NCBI GenBank assembly: GCA_031179165.1
Contig: JAPSIC010000019.1
Coordinates: 1 to 32,314 of the forward strand
Direction: 5' to 3'
Length of the DNA stretch: 32,314 nucleotides
DNA from: Brevibacterium sp.
GTDB lineage: Bacteria > Actinomycetota > Actinomycetes > Actinomycetales > Brevibacteriaceae
How positions within the stretch are numbered: position 1 is the first letter of the stretch; every line of letters begins with the position of its first letter. Below are positions 16,419-23,915 of this stretch, one piece after another. The notes beneath the pieces are model-generated. The model saw only the letters and a list, made by a program, of their open reading frames with translations, had not been told where the DNA came from and made no database searches. The translations under genes and the position numbers were made by a program.

Positions 16419-16472
16419 CTTGGACAGTCCGTTCGAGAACTCGTCACGAAGGCGAGTTCGGACTCGTCCAAG
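16419..16472 (-). other. Two-tier inverted repeat upstream of murA
   Basis: Outer arms CTTGGACAGTCC (16419-16430) and GGACTCGTCCAAG (16460-16472) pair over 12 bp with one bulged base (16465). Inner arms GAACTCG (16437-16443) and CGAGTTC (16453-16459) form a perfect 7-bp stem with a 9-nt loop. The structure ends 18 nt before the murA ATG. It could be an RNA control element, the leuCD terminator (though no U-run follows), or a protein-binding palindrome. TAGTCT (16471-16476, minus) overlaps it and could be a murA -10. Confidence 0.55.
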
Positions 16473-16530
16473 ACTAGCGCAGATGACGGTTCGGCCGGTC
16501 AGGCCCGGGCGGGCTCCCCGGCGACCCGGA

Positions 16531-17130
16531 TCACACCCTGGCGGGCAGTGTGCGCGGCTTGTGGGCCGGGCGCTTCGTCTCGAAATCGGCGATGAGCTCC
16601 TCTTTGGCCAAGGTCAGGCTGATGTCGTCGTAGCCTTCGAGCAGGCGCCAGCGGGTGTAGTCGTCGATCTGGAACGGCACGGTGACCGTGTCGCACGTGA
16701 CGGTTTTCTCATTCAGATCGACCGTGATCTGGGTCCCGGGATGGTTCTCGAGGATCTTCCAGATCAGCTCGATGTCGTCCTGCTCCAGCTGCGCGGCGAG
16801 CAGGCCCTCCTTGCCGGAGTTGCCGCGGAAGATGTCGCCGAAGCGCGAGGACAGCACGACCTTGAACCCGTAGTCCTTGAGCGCCCAGACGGCATGCTCA
16901 CGCGAGGAGCCGGTGCCGAAGTCGGGCCCGGCCACGAGCACGGAGCCGCTCGCGAAGTCCGGGTCGTTGAGGACGAAGTCCTCGGCGGTGCGCCAGCGGT
17001 AGAACAGGGCGTCCTCGAAGCCGGTGCGGGTGACCCGCTTGAGGAACTTGGCCGGGATGATCTGGTCGGTGTCGACGTTCGACCGGCGCAGGGGCACCCC
17101 GATGCCGGTGTGGGTGGTGAAGGCTTCCAT
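16531..17130 (-). CDS. leuD: 3-isopropylmalate dehydratase small subunit
   Basis: 199 residues, the small (swivelling) subunit that works with LeuC to isomerise 2-isopropylmalate to 3-isopropylmalate in leucine synthesis. Characteristic segments: [18 protein letters not shown] near residues 16-33, [17 protein letters not shown] near residues 68-84 and [18 protein letters not shown]. The ATG at 17130 comes 12 nt after the leuC stop with GGAG in between, so the two subunits are made from one mRNA. Confidence 0.96.
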   Translation of the reverse strand: MEAFTTHTGIGVPLRRSNVDTDQIIPAKFLKRVTRTGFEDALFYRWRTAEDFVLNDPDFASGSVLVAGPDFGTGSSREHAVWALKDYGFKVVLSSRFGDIFRGNSGKEGLLAAQLEQDDIELIWKILENHPGTQITVDLNEKTVTCDTVTVPFQIDDYTRWRLLEGYDDISLTLAKEELIADFETKRPAHKPRTLPARV

Positions 17131-17142
17131 GTCTGCGGCTCC

Positions 17143-18624
17143 TCAGGCGTTCGTCGGGGTCAGGGTCAGGGTCAGGCCCTGGCTGGGGTCCCATTTCACG
17201 GGTTCGGCATCGCGCGGGACGTCGGCGACGTCGGCCGGTGAGGACAGGGTGCCCCTGACCGCGGTGGCGGCGGCCACCAGCGGGGACACGAGGTGGGTGC
17301 GCCCGCCCTTGCCCTGCCGGCCCTCGAAGTTGCGGTTGGAGGTGGAGGCGCAGCGTTCGCCCTCGGCCAGCTGGTCCGGGTTCATGCCCAGGCACATCGA
17401 GCAGCCGGCGAAGCGCCACTCCCCGCCGAAGTCCTTGAAGATCTTGTCGAGCCCTTCGGCCTCGGCCTGGAGGCGGACCTTGGCGGAGCCGGGGACGACC
17501 ATGAAGCGGACGTTCTCGGCCTTCTTCCGGCCCCGGACCACCTCGGCGGCGGCCCGCAGATCCTCGATCCGCGAGTTCGTGCACGAGCCGAGGAACACGG
17601 TGTCCACAGCGATCTCGCGCAGCGGTGTGCCCGGGGTCAGGCCCATGTAGGCCAGGGCGTTGGCCGCGGCGACCTTGTCGTTCTCGTCGGTGAAGTCGTC
17701 GGGGTCGGGCACGGAGGCCGACAGCGGCAGTCCCTGACCGGGGTTGGTCCCCCAGGTCACGAACGGTTCGATGTCCTCAGCGTCCAGCACCACCTCGGCG
17801 TCGAATTCGGCGTCCTCGTCGGTGTAGAGGGTCTTCCAGTACTCGACGGCGGCGTCCCAGTCCGCGCCCTGCGGGGCGTGGGGTCGGCCCTTGACGTATT
17901 CGAAGGTGGTCTCGTCGGGGGCGACCATGCCGGCCCGGGCACCGGCCTCGATCGACATGTTGCAGATCGTCATCCGCGCCTCCATCGACAGCGCCCGGAT
18001 CGCCGAGCCGCGGTATTCGAGCACGTAGCCCTGACCGCCGCCGGTGCCGATCTTGGCGATGATGGCGAGGATGATGTCCTTCGCGCTCGACCCCTCGGGC
18101 AGTTCGCCGTCGACGGTGATCGACATCGTCTTGAACGGTTTGAGGCTCAGCGTCTGGGTGGCGAGCACGTGCTCGACCTCCGAGGTGCCGATGCCGAAGG
18201 CCAGCGCCCCGAAGGCGCCGTGGGTGGAGGTGTGCGAGTCGCCGCAGACGACGGTGGTGCCCGGCTGGGTCAGGCCCAGCTGGGGCCCGACGACGTGGAC
18301 GATGCCCTGCTCGGAATCGCCGAGGCTGTGCAGCCGGATGCCGAATTCCTTCGCGTTCTTCCGCAGCGTGTCGATCTGCGTGCGCGAGGTCGGCTCGGCG
18401 ATCGGCTTGTCGATGTCCCAGGTCGGAGTGTTGTGGTCCTCCGTGGCGATCGTCAGGTCGGGGCGGCGCACGGGGCGCCCGGCGAGTCGGAGTCCGTCGA
18501 AGGCCTGCGGGCTCGTGACCTCGTGCACGAGATGGAGATCGATGTAGATGAGATCGGGCGCACCGTCCTCGCCTTGAGAGACGACGTGATCGGCCCAGAC
18601 CTTCTCGGCCAAAGTGCGTGGCAT
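17143..18624 (-). CDS. leuC: 3-isopropylmalate dehydratase large subunit
   Basis: 493 residues. The [4Fe-4S] cluster ligands are Cys348 (FLGSCTNSR) and Cys408/Cys411 (CSMC). Aconitase-family segments [22 protein letters not shown] and [21 protein letters not shown] are intact. The frame is open upstream to 18711, but the conserved N-terminus [15 protein letters not shown] and the strong Shine-Dalgarno GGGAGGAA fix ATG at 18624. It is transcribed away from an IclR regulator of the type known to control leuCD in Corynebacterium and Streptomyces. I found no leucine-rich leader peptide in the spacer. Confidence 0.96.
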   Translation of the reverse strand: MPRTLAEKVWADHVVSQGEDGAPDLIYIDLHLVHEVTSPQAFDGLRLAGRPVRRPDLTIATEDHNTPTWDIDKPIAEPTSRTQIDTLRKNAKEFGIRLHSLGDSEQGIVHVVGPQLGLTQPGTTVVCGDSHTSTHGAFGALAFGIGTSEVEHVLATQTLSLKPFKTMSITVDGELPEGSSAKDIILAIIAKIGTGGGQGYVLEYRGSAIRALSMEARMTICNMSIEAGARAGMVAPDETTFEYVKGRPHAPQGADWDAAVEYWKTLYTDEDAEFDAEVVLDAEDIEPFVTWGTNPGQGLPLSASVPDPDDFTDENDKVAAANALAYMGLTPGTPLREIAVDTVFLGSCTNSRIEDLRAAAEVVRGRKKAENVRFMVVPGSAKVRLQAEAEGLDKIFKDFGGEWRFAGCSMCLGMNPDQLAEGERCASTSNRNFEGRQGKGGRTHLVSPLVAAATAVRGTLSSPADVADVPRDAEPVKWDPSQGLTLTLTPTNA

Positions 18625-18737
18625 GATTCCTCCCGCCAGTACAGACGTTCCCTGTACCTGCTGTGCTTCCTCGACGGCCGTTGTTCGGCCCTCAATGACA
18701 TTTTCCGGCACACCGCTGGTGGCCGTAAGAGAAATCT

Positions 18738-18770
18738 ACTCGTCCGTATCGAAATGCGAACTTGCATCTC
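18738..18770. promoter_or_regulatory. Candidate leuCD promoter and IclR operator
   Basis: An imperfect palindrome at 18751-18770 has arms GAAATGC and GCATCTC (6 of 7 positions match) around 6 nt. On the minus strand it includes TTCGCA, a possible -35, followed after 16 nt by TAGATT, a possible -10 for leuC. A regulator bound here would cover the leuC -35 and lie about 30 bp before the divergent regulator gene, fitting joint control and autoregulation (inference). Confidence 0.4.
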
Positions 18771-18798
18771 GCCCACTGAGACGCGCACAATGGTGTCT

Positions 18799-19515
18799 AT
18801 GACAAGCAATGGTAGCGGCGTCGGGGTCATCGACAAGGCCGCAATGGTACTCTCCGCACTCGAGGCCGGACCCGCCTCTCTCGCAGAGCTCGTCTCACTG
18901 ACCGGACTGGCTCGACCCACCGCCCACCGACTGGCCGTTGCCCTCGAATTCCACCGCATCGTCGGGCGCGACCTGCAGGGCCGCTTCGTGCTCGGCCCGC
19001 GCCTGGCCGAGCTGTCCTCGGCCGCCGGTGAGGACCGGCTGCTGGCCGCCGCCGGCCCGGTGCTGGCCCAGCTGCGGGATCAGACGGGTGAGTCCGCGCA
19101 GCTGTTCCGCCGACAGGGCGATCTGCGCCTGTGCGTCGCCGCGGCCGAGCGCCCCGTGGGTCTGCGGGATTCGGTGCCGATCGGCGCGACCCTGAGCATG
19201 CGCGCCGGTTCCGCCGCCCAGGTCCTGCTGGCCTGGGAGGAGCCGGACCGCCTCCACACCGGTCTGCGCGGCGCCCGGTTCTCCGCGACGATGCTCTCGG
19301 GAGTCCGTCGCCGAGGCTGGGCCCAGTCGATCGCCGAGCGCGAGCGCGGAGTCGCCTCCGTCTCGGCCCCGGTCCGCGGACCGAGCAATCGCGTCGTCGC
19401 CGCCGTGTCGATCTCCGGTCCGGTCGACCGGCTCACCCGCCAGCCGGGTCGCCTCCACGCGAAGTCGGTCGTCGAAGCCGCCCGCACCCTGACGGAGGCC
19501 CTGGTCCGCGGGTGA
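18799..19515 (+). CDS. ndgR: IclR-family regulator, NdgR/LtbR/AreB type
   Basis: 238 residues. N-terminal winged helix-turn-helix (GVGVIDKAAMVLSALEAGPA, then LTGLARPTAHRLAVALE near 37-53) followed by an IclR effector domain (DQTGESAQLFRRQGDLRLCVAA, GVRRRGWAQSI, VSAPVRGPSNRVVAAVSISGP). This closely follows the actinobacterial regulator called NdgR in Streptomyces and LtbR in Corynebacterium, which controls leucine and other amino acid genes and is encoded divergently from leuCD. The start is ATG 18799 (MTSNGSG). ATG 18790, in frame, would add three residues. Neither has a clear Shine-Dalgarno. A very long open frame upstream is antisense to leuC and is not the gene. Confidence 0.93.
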   Translation: MTSNGSGVGVIDKAAMVLSALEAGPASLAELVSLTGLARPTAHRLAVALEFHRIVGRDLQGRFVLGPRLAELSSAAGEDRLLAAAGPVLAQLRDQTGESAQLFRRQGDLRLCVAAAERPVGLRDSVPIGATLSMRAGSAAQVLLAWEEPDRLHTGLRGARFSATMLSGVRRRGWAQSIAERERGVASVSAPVRGPSNRVVAAVSISGPVDRLTRQPGRLHAKSVVEAARTLTEALVRG

Positions 19516-19546
19516 AGAGTGGCCGCCCGCGGTCGTCGGGTCCGCC

Positions 19547-19582
19547 GGCCCTGCCGTGACCGCTGGCCCTGCCGTGACCGGG
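19547..19582. repeat. 18-bp tandem repeat before the DUF4282 promoter
   Basis: Two adjacent copies of an 18-bp unit beginning GGCCCTGCCGTGACCG (19547-19564, 19565-19582; 16 of 18 identical). The second copy ends 5 bp before the -35 box of the next gene, so a regulator-binding role is possible. Confidence 0.75.
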
Positions 19583-19587
19583 TTTCG

Positions 19588-19615
19588 TTGACATGACAGA
19601 GGCCCCTGATAGGTT
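19588..19615 (+). promoter_or_regulatory. Promoter of the DUF4282 gene
   Basis: TTGACA (19588-19593), a perfect -35 consensus, is followed after 16 nt by TAGGTT (19610-19615), a common actinobacterial -10. Transcription would start near 19622, giving a 5' leader of about 30 nt that carries the strong Shine-Dalgarno AGAAGGAGGA. Confidence 0.65.
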
Positions 19616-19653
19616 GCAGGTGTCCGGACTCACCTCGTCAGAAGGAGGACCTC

Positions 19654-20493
19654 ATGTCCACTCCCCAGGATCCGAACGACACCCCCGACCGCGACGGCAG
19701 CACCCCGACAGCGCCGCGCGACGAATCGACCGGTGAGACGGCCGAGTCCGCCTCCGGTGATCGACCGGGCGCTCAGCCGGGTTCGGGACAGGCCGAGCAG
19801 GAGCCCGATTCGCGGTACGCCCCCGATCGCGACTTCCGCTATCAGCCGGGACAGCACCAGTCCGGGCCGGACCCGTACGCCGCCGGCCCCTACCAGCCGG
19901 ATCACTACGGATCCGCTCCGTCTGCCTCGAGCGGGTACCAGCCGCAGCACCAGCCTCATCACCAATCGGGCCAGCAACAGCACCAGCCGAATCAGTACGA
20001 GCACCAGCCGTACGGCGGAGACCCCTACCGATCGGGATCCCACTCCCCGGGTCAGCACCCGTCGGGACCGTATGTCGCGCAGCAGCCGGGTCAGAGCCCC
20101 TACGGTGCCCCGGAGGGTCAGTCGGGGCGGGGCAGGAAGGCGGGCTTCTTCAAGTCGCTGTTCGACTTCCGCTTCGACAACTTCATCGCCGTCCGCTGGG
20201 CGGGGATCATCTACGTCATCACCGTCATCGTCGCCGCCCTGTCCTGGGTGGCGACGATCATCAGCTCGATCATGGTCGGGATCGCCGCGGGCGCGGCCTC
20301 GAACTTCTACACCGGCAGCTTCTACGACGACTCCCCGAGCTTCAGCCCCTGGCCGCTGATCTTCGCCATCCTCTTCGGCTGGATCGTTCCGCTGCTGTGG
20401 GTGATCTTCGTTCGACTCGTCCTTGAGCTCGTCGTCTCCTCGGTCAAGACCGCCGAGCACACGAAGACGATCGCCGACTCGGTCGGCCGCTGA
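19654..20493 (+). CDS. DUF4282 membrane protein with long low-complexity N-terminus
   Basis: 279 residues in two parts. Residues 1-160 are low complexity, rich in Gln, Pro, Tyr, Ser, Gly and His with repeated YQP/HQP/PY units (about 60-150), and probably disordered. Residues 162-262 match DUF4282: FFKSLFDFRFDNFIAVRWAGIIY, one hydrophobic segment about 184-215, a polar loop (NFYTGSFYDDSPSFS), and a second segment about 234-262 ending in FVRLVLELV. Function unknown. The N-terminus is presumably cytoplasmic. It is a single-gene unit with a strong promoter, a strong Shine-Dalgarno at 19640-19650, and a large hairpin after the stop. The low-complexity tail could serve in condensation or protein contacts at the membrane (speculation). 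Confidence 0.85.
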   Translation: MSTPQDPNDTPDRDGSTPTAPRDESTGETAESASGDRPGAQPGSGQAEQEPDSRYAPDRDFRYQPGQHQSGPDPYAAGPYQPDHYGSAPSASSGYQPQHQPHHQSGQQQHQPNQYEHQPYGGDPYRSGSHSPGQHPSGPYVAQQPGQSPYGAPEGQSGRGRKAGFFKSLFDFRFDNFIAVRWAGIIYVITVIVAALSWVATIISSIMVGIAAGAASNFYTGSFYDDSPSFSPWPLIFAILFGWIVPLLWVIFVRLVLELVVSSVKTAEHTKTIADSVGR

Positions 20494-20527
20494 GTCCGAT
20501 CGCGGATTCCGGCAGCTGAGCCGAACA

Positions 20528-20570
20528 GATTCTGCCGCTGACCCGGCATGTGCGGGTCAGCGGCAGAATC
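20528..20570 (+). terminator. 18-bp perfect stem hairpin, probable terminator
   Basis: Arms 20528-20545 (GATTCTGCCGCTGACCCG) and 20553-20570 are exact inverse complements with a 7-nt loop. It stands 35 nt after the DUF4282 stop, between convergent transcription units. No T-run follows, so intrinsic termination on its own is uncertain, but the stem is very strong. Confidence 0.6.
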
Positions 20571-20614
20571 GGCCAATCCGGCAGAATCGGCCAGTCCGGC
20601 AGGATGGGCCAGTC
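20561..20614. repeat. Three tandem 18-bp repeats
   Basis: Copies at 20561-20578, 20579-20596 and 20597-20614 start CGGCAGAATCGGCCAATC and differ by 1-3 bases. The first copy shares its first 10 bases with the right arm of the preceding hairpin. Confidence 0.85.
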
Positions 20615-20632
20615 ACAGCCCGTGAATTAGAG

Positions 20633-20666
20633 TGGGCCCCGCACCGATTCAACGATGCGAGGCCCA
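20633..20666 (-). terminator. Terminator hairpin of the tRNA unit
   Basis: On the minus strand, four bases after the 3' end of tRNA-Glu, TGGGCCTCGCA pairs with TGCGGGGCCCA (11 bp with one G-U) across a 12-nt loop. The following CTCTAATTCAC is moderately U-rich. Well placed to end transcription of tRNA-Gln and tRNA-Glu. Confidence 0.65.
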
Positions 20667-20670
20667 ACCG

Positions 20671-20743
20671 TACCCCCGAGCAGATTCGAACTGCCGTTAC
20701 CGCCTTGAGAGGGCGGCGTCCTAGGCCACTAGACGACGGGGGC
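20671..20743 (-). tRNA. tRNA-Glu (anticodon CTC)
   Basis: A 73-nt cloverleaf: acceptor GCCCCCG/CGGGGGT closed by a G-U pair at 1-72, discriminator A, D-arm region TCTAGTGGCCTAGGA, anticodon stem CCGCC/GGCGG with loop CTCTCAA (anticodon CTC), and T-loop TTCGAAT. CCA is not encoded. It follows tRNA-Gln on the same strand with 38 nt between, probably one transcript, and lies downstream of gltX, whose enzyme would charge it. Confidence 0.97.
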
Positions 20744-20781
20744 CGAAGACAATCCCGGAAGCGAACTTCCGAAGCTGTCCG

Positions 20782-20853
20782 CTGGGGTACCAGGACTTGA
20801 ACCTAGACTAAGTGAACCAGAATCACTCGTGCTGCCAATTACACCATACCCCA
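20782..20853 (-). tRNA. tRNA-Gln (anticodon CTG)
   Basis: A 72-nt cloverleaf: acceptor TGGGGTA/TACCCCA, discriminator G, anticodon stem AGTGA/TCACT with loop TTCTGGT (anticodon CTG), and T-arm CTAGG-TTCAAGT-CCTGG. CCA is not encoded. In actinobacteria this tRNA is usually first charged with glutamate by GltX and then amidated by GatCAB (known for the group; not visible here). Confidence 0.97.
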
Positions 20854-20903
20854 ATGCGTTACAAGCGATTCCCTGCGGAATCTCTCGTCAGCAACGAGAT
20901 ATA

Positions 20904-20933
20904 ACTCTACACAACGCCCTGACCGAGAGACAA
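20904..20933 (-). promoter_or_regulatory. Putative promoter of tRNA-Gln/tRNA-Glu
   Basis: On the minus strand TTGTCT (20928-20933), 18 nt, TAGAGT (20904-20909). Transcription would start about 45 nt before the tRNA-Gln 5' end. The pair is reasonable but not perfect. Confidence 0.4.
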
Positions 20934-21000
20934 ATCCAGAAGCCGCTTTTCGATGTGACCTTCTTAACACCTCCGAGAAGGCCTTGTTCAGGCCGCTCAC

Positions 21001-21029
21001 CGGGCCTCTCGGTGATCTTCGGAGGCCCG
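21001..21029 (-). terminator. Candidate terminator hairpin, distal to hydrolase gene
   Basis: CGGGCCTC (21001-21008) and GAGGCCCG (21022-21029) form a perfect 8-bp stem with a 13-nt loop. No U-run follows on the minus strand. It stands between the gltX-hydrolase unit and the tRNA promoter. Confidence 0.4.
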
Positions 21030-21102
21030 CTGGATGCCCCCATGACATCTCGGCAGCACTGACGATCCACGGCAGGCGCGACTCCCGGTACTGGCACCTC
21101 GG

Positions 21103-21121
21103 GGCACCGACTCCCGGTGCC
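21103..21121 (-). terminator. Candidate terminator hairpin right after hydrolase gene
   Basis: GGCACCG (21103-21109), 5-nt loop, CGGTGCC (21115-21121): a 7-bp GC stem 17 nt beyond the hydrolase stop on the minus strand. No U-tract is present. Confidence 0.4.
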
Positions 21122-21138
21122 GGCGCCGCGGGTACCCC

Positions 21139-22410
21139 TCAGCCCCGGGCGAGAGTGATGAGCCGGTCGAGGACCCGGTAGCCGTCGGCGCGGAGCCCGT
21201 TGTGCTCGTACTCGTTCGTCACCCAGGGCCTCACCCCGCCGAGGTGGGCGACCGTGGCCAGCGAATGCTCGACCGGGACGTAGGCGTCCTCGAAGTACAC
21301 GGCGGCCGCTCCCCGCACGTCCGCGGCCTGGAGGGCGGCGACGTCATAGAGCCGCGGCCAGTCGTGCCCGGCGACGACCTCGGCGACCTCGGCGAACGGC
21401 GCGAGCTCCGGGTCCTCCGCGAATGATTCGGGCCCGGCGTGCTCCCCGGCCAAGAGGGTCGGATCCGCGCGCACGTCCGCGGGCATCGCCCGCCTGGCCG
21501 CCCACTCGGTCCTCGCTCCGTCGGCCCAGCAGGATTCGTGGATGACGGCGTAGAGCGGGTTGCGCCCCGAGAAGGGGATGCTCGCCGCGAGGTCGTGGCG
21601 GAACGCCGCCGAGGCGGGGTCGAGGTCGAGCAGATGGTGCAGCTTCTCCGGCCCGTCGGAGGCGCCGAGGTGGTGCCCTTGCAGGCGCAGCCGCTCCGTC
21701 GTCGCCCGTGCCCCACCGGGCAGCGCGATGCCGCCCTCGGCCTCGGCGAGGTCGATCAGGCGCGCCATCTTCTCCCGGTCTCCGGGGAAGGCGCGGTAGT
21801 GCTGCTCGGACTTGCGCTTCATGCCCTCCCAGGTGGTCGCGTAGACGGCGGCGGGGTCGACCCCGAGGGCGGGCAGCCCACCGGTGAAGTACACCTCGTG
21901 CAGCGACTCGGAATGAGCGGAGACGTAGCGCAGAGCCGTGAACCCGCCGAAGGACTGGCCCAGCAGCGACCATCGCTCGATCCCGAGCTCGGTGCGGAGG
22001 AGCTCGGCGTCCTCGACGATGGAGTCGGCGCGGTAGCGGCTGAGCTGGTCGGCGATGACCGTCGGGTCGTCGCTGGGGTCGACCAGTCCGGTGATCCTGC
22101 CCTCCACGGAGCCGATCGGGCTCGACCTGCCGGTGCCCCGCTGGTCGAGCAGGACGATCTGGAAGTCCTCGAGCGCTCGCGCCTGCCAGGTGCGGGCTCC
22201 GACCGGAGTGGTCGGGCGCGGGGCCTCGAAGCCCGGACCGCCCTGGAGGAAGACGAGGTAGGGCTTCGTGCTCTCCGCCTCGGCGGCCATGATCCGGGCG
22301 AACACGCGCAGCGTCCTCTCGCCGCGTCCGCCGAAGTGATCGAACGGGACGTCGAGGCTGACGTCACGGAAGTGCAGTCCTCCACGGTGCCAGCTGCTGA
22401 CCTCGATCAC
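21139..22410 (-). CDS. Alpha/beta hydrolase, proline iminopeptidase (S33) type
   Basis: 423 residues. LQGGPGFE corresponds to the HGGPG oxyanion motif of S33 peptidases, followed by [12 protein letters not shown] and the nucleophile elbow GQSFGG. The acid and base are probably in YFEDAYVP and NEYEHNGLR. Together with the length this fits the prolyl aminopeptidase group common in Streptomyces and relatives, which removes N-terminal proline or other residues from peptides. No signal peptide is evident. The start is GTG at 22410, overlapping the gltX stop as GTGA. The open frame further upstream to 22605 lies inside gltX. Confidence 0.88.
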   Translation of the reverse strand: MIEVSSWHRGGLHFRDVSLDVPFDHFGGRGERTLRVFARIMAAEAESTKPYLVFLQGGPGFEAPRPTTPVGARTWQARALEDFQIVLLDQRGTGRSSPIGSVEGRITGLVDPSDDPTVIADQLSRYRADSIVEDAELLRTELGIERWSLLGQSFGGFTALRYVSAHSESLHEVYFTGGLPALGVDPAAVYATTWEGMKRKSEQHYRAFPGDREKMARLIDLAEAEGGIALPGGARATTERLRLQGHHLGASDGPEKLHHLLDLDPASAAFRHDLAASIPFSGRNPLYAVIHESCWADGARTEWAARRAMPADVRADPTLLAGEHAGPESFAEDPELAPFAEVAEVVAGHDWPRLYDVAALQAADVRGAAAVYFEDAYVPVEHSLATVAHLGGVRPWVTNEYEHNGLRADGYRVLDRLITLARG

Positions 22411-23873
22411 AGGCGGTCCCTGAGCGCTTTCAGCCGGTGCAGGGAGGATTCCCTGCCGAGGATCTCCATCGATTCGAACAGCGGCGGTGACACCCGGCGG
22501 CCGGACACAGCCACGCGCAGCGGACCGTAGGCCAGGCGCGGCTTGATCCCCATCTCGTCGACGAGCTTGGCCGCGAGCACCTCCTGCAGCTTCTCTGTCG
22601 TCCACTCCTCGAGGTCGGTGAGGACGCTCAGGGCGGCGTCGAGCACCTCGGGGGCGGAGTCCTTGAGGGTCTTGAGTCCGTCCTCGGCCACGGTCAGCTC
22701 GGCGTCGGGGGTGAACAGGAAGCCGAGCAGCTCGGGGGCCTCACCGAGCAGGTTCATCCGGGTCTGGACGAGCGGAGCGGCCTGGTCGAGGATGGCCAGC
22801 TGCTCGGCGCTCGGTTCGGCGGGGAGCACCTCGGCGGCCTGGAGGTAGGGCACGAGACGGTCCCGGAAGTCGGCGGGGTCGAGAAGGCGGATGTGGTCGC
22901 CGTTGATGGCGGTCGCCTTCTTGACGTCGAAGCGGGCCGGGTTGGGCAGCACGTCGTGGATGTCGAAGGAGGCGATGAACTCGTCGACGGAGAACACATC
23001 GCGGTCGGGACCGATCGACCAGCCGAGCAGGGCCAGGTAGTTGATGAATCCCTCGGGGATGAAGCCGTTGTCGCGGTGGAGGAACAGGTTCGACTCGGGG
23101 TCGCGCTTCGACAGCTTCTTGTTGCCGGCGCCCATGACGTAGGGCAGATGGCCGAACTCGGGGGTCGCCTCGGCGATGCCGATGGACTTCAGCGCTTCGT
23201 AGAGCACGATCTGGCGCGGGGTCGAGGACAGCAGGTCCTCACCGCGAAGCACATGGGTGATCCCCATCAGGGCGTCATCGACGGGGTTGACCAGGGTGTA
23301 GAGCGGCTGCCCGCCTGAGCGCACGACGACGAAGTCGGGGATCGTGCCGGCGCGGAAGGTGATCTCGCCCCGGACGAGGTCGGTGAAGGTGATGTCCTCA
23401 TCGGGCATCCGCACCCGCCACACGGGTTCGCGTCCCTCCGCCCGGAAGGCCGCGATCTGCTCGGCGGTGAGGTCCCGGTCGTAACCGTCATAGCCGAGCT
23501 TGGGATCGCGGCCGGCGGCCCTGTGCCGGGCCTCGACCTCTTCATTGGTCGAGTAGGACTCGTAGATGTGACCACCGGCCTTGAGCTTGTCGATCACCTC
23601 GGCGTAGATGTCACCGCGCTGGGACTGCCGGTAGGGCCCGTCGGGCCCGCCCACCTCGATGCCCTCGTCCCAGTCGAGGCCGAGCCACTTCATCGCCTCA
23701 ACGACCTGGCCGAAGCTCTCCTCGGAGTCGCGCGCGGCGTCGGTGTCCTCGATCCGGAAGACGAAGGTGCCGCCGGTGTGCTTCGCGTAGGCCCAGTTGA
23801 ACAGGGCGGTGCGAACCATGCCGACGTGCGGGGTGCCGGTGGGTGATGGGCAGAAACGAACTTTGACGCTCAC
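22407..23873 (-). CDS. gltX: Glutamate--tRNA ligase
   Basis: 488 residues, class I synthetase. [10 protein letters not shown] (9-18) is the HIGH region, [11 protein letters not shown] follows, and KLSKR (253-257) is the KMSKS-type loop. The start is GTG at 23873 with AGAAGGA 6 nt upstream. In actinobacteria without GlnRS this enzyme is normally non-discriminating and loads Glu on both tRNA-Glu and tRNA-Gln, and both tRNA genes lie just downstream. The hydrolase gene overlaps its stop by 4 nt, and the FAH gene ends 42 nt before its start. Confidence 0.96.
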   Translation of the reverse strand: MSVKVRFCPSPTGTPHVGMVRTALFNWAYAKHTGGTFVFRIEDTDAARDSEESFGQVVEAMKWLGLDWDEGIEVGGPDGPYRQSQRGDIYAEVIDKLKAGGHIYESYSTNEEVEARHRAAGRDPKLGYDGYDRDLTAEQIAAFRAEGREPVWRVRMPDEDITFTDLVRGEITFRAGTIPDFVVVRSGGQPLYTLVNPVDDALMGITHVLRGEDLLSSTPRQIVLYEALKSIGIAEATPEFGHLPYVMGAGNKKLSKRDPESNLFLHRDNGFIPEGFINYLALLGWSIGPDRDVFSVDEFIASFDIHDVLPNPARFDVKKATAINGDHIRLLDPADFRDRLVPYLQAAEVLPAEPSAEQLAILDQAAPLVQTRMNLLGEAPELLGFLFTPDAELTVAEDGLKTLKDSAPEVLDAALSVLTDLEEWTTEKLQEVLAAKLVDEMGIKPRLAYGPLRVAVSGRRVSPPLFESMEILGRESSLHRLKALRDRL

Positions 23874-23915
23874 AGTTGTCCTTCTGGATCAGTGGTGGTT
23901 GGTGCGGGCGCCGGT

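Larger units (their letters stand above)
20854..21138. other. Spacer between hydrolase gene and tRNA-Gln
   Basis: No gene is supported here. It contains a promoter-like pair for the tRNAs and two hairpins that could end the gltX operon (listed separately), plus a stretch with lower GC around 20870-20980 and an imperfect direct repeat CGACTCCCGGT at 21079 and 21108. Short open frames in this region are not supported by codon use or ribosome binding sites. Confidence 0.6.

Noticed and set aside
18625..18720. Leucine-rich attenuator peptide before leuC
   Set aside because: The short frames in the spacer contain no run of Leu codons. The GGCCG/CGGCC hairpin at 18676-18690 alone is not enough.
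17293..18798. Very long plus-strand open frame running into the IclR gene
   Set aside because: It is antisense to leuC, in a GC-rich region where such frames are common. Only the part from 18799 matches a protein family.
20561..20614. CRISPR-like array
   Set aside because: The three 18-bp units are directly adjacent, without spacers, and no cas gene is nearby.
20829..21062. Small plus-strand open frame of 77 codons next to tRNA-Gln
   Set aside because: It covers part of the tRNA and the spacer, and lacks a ribosome binding site and family match.
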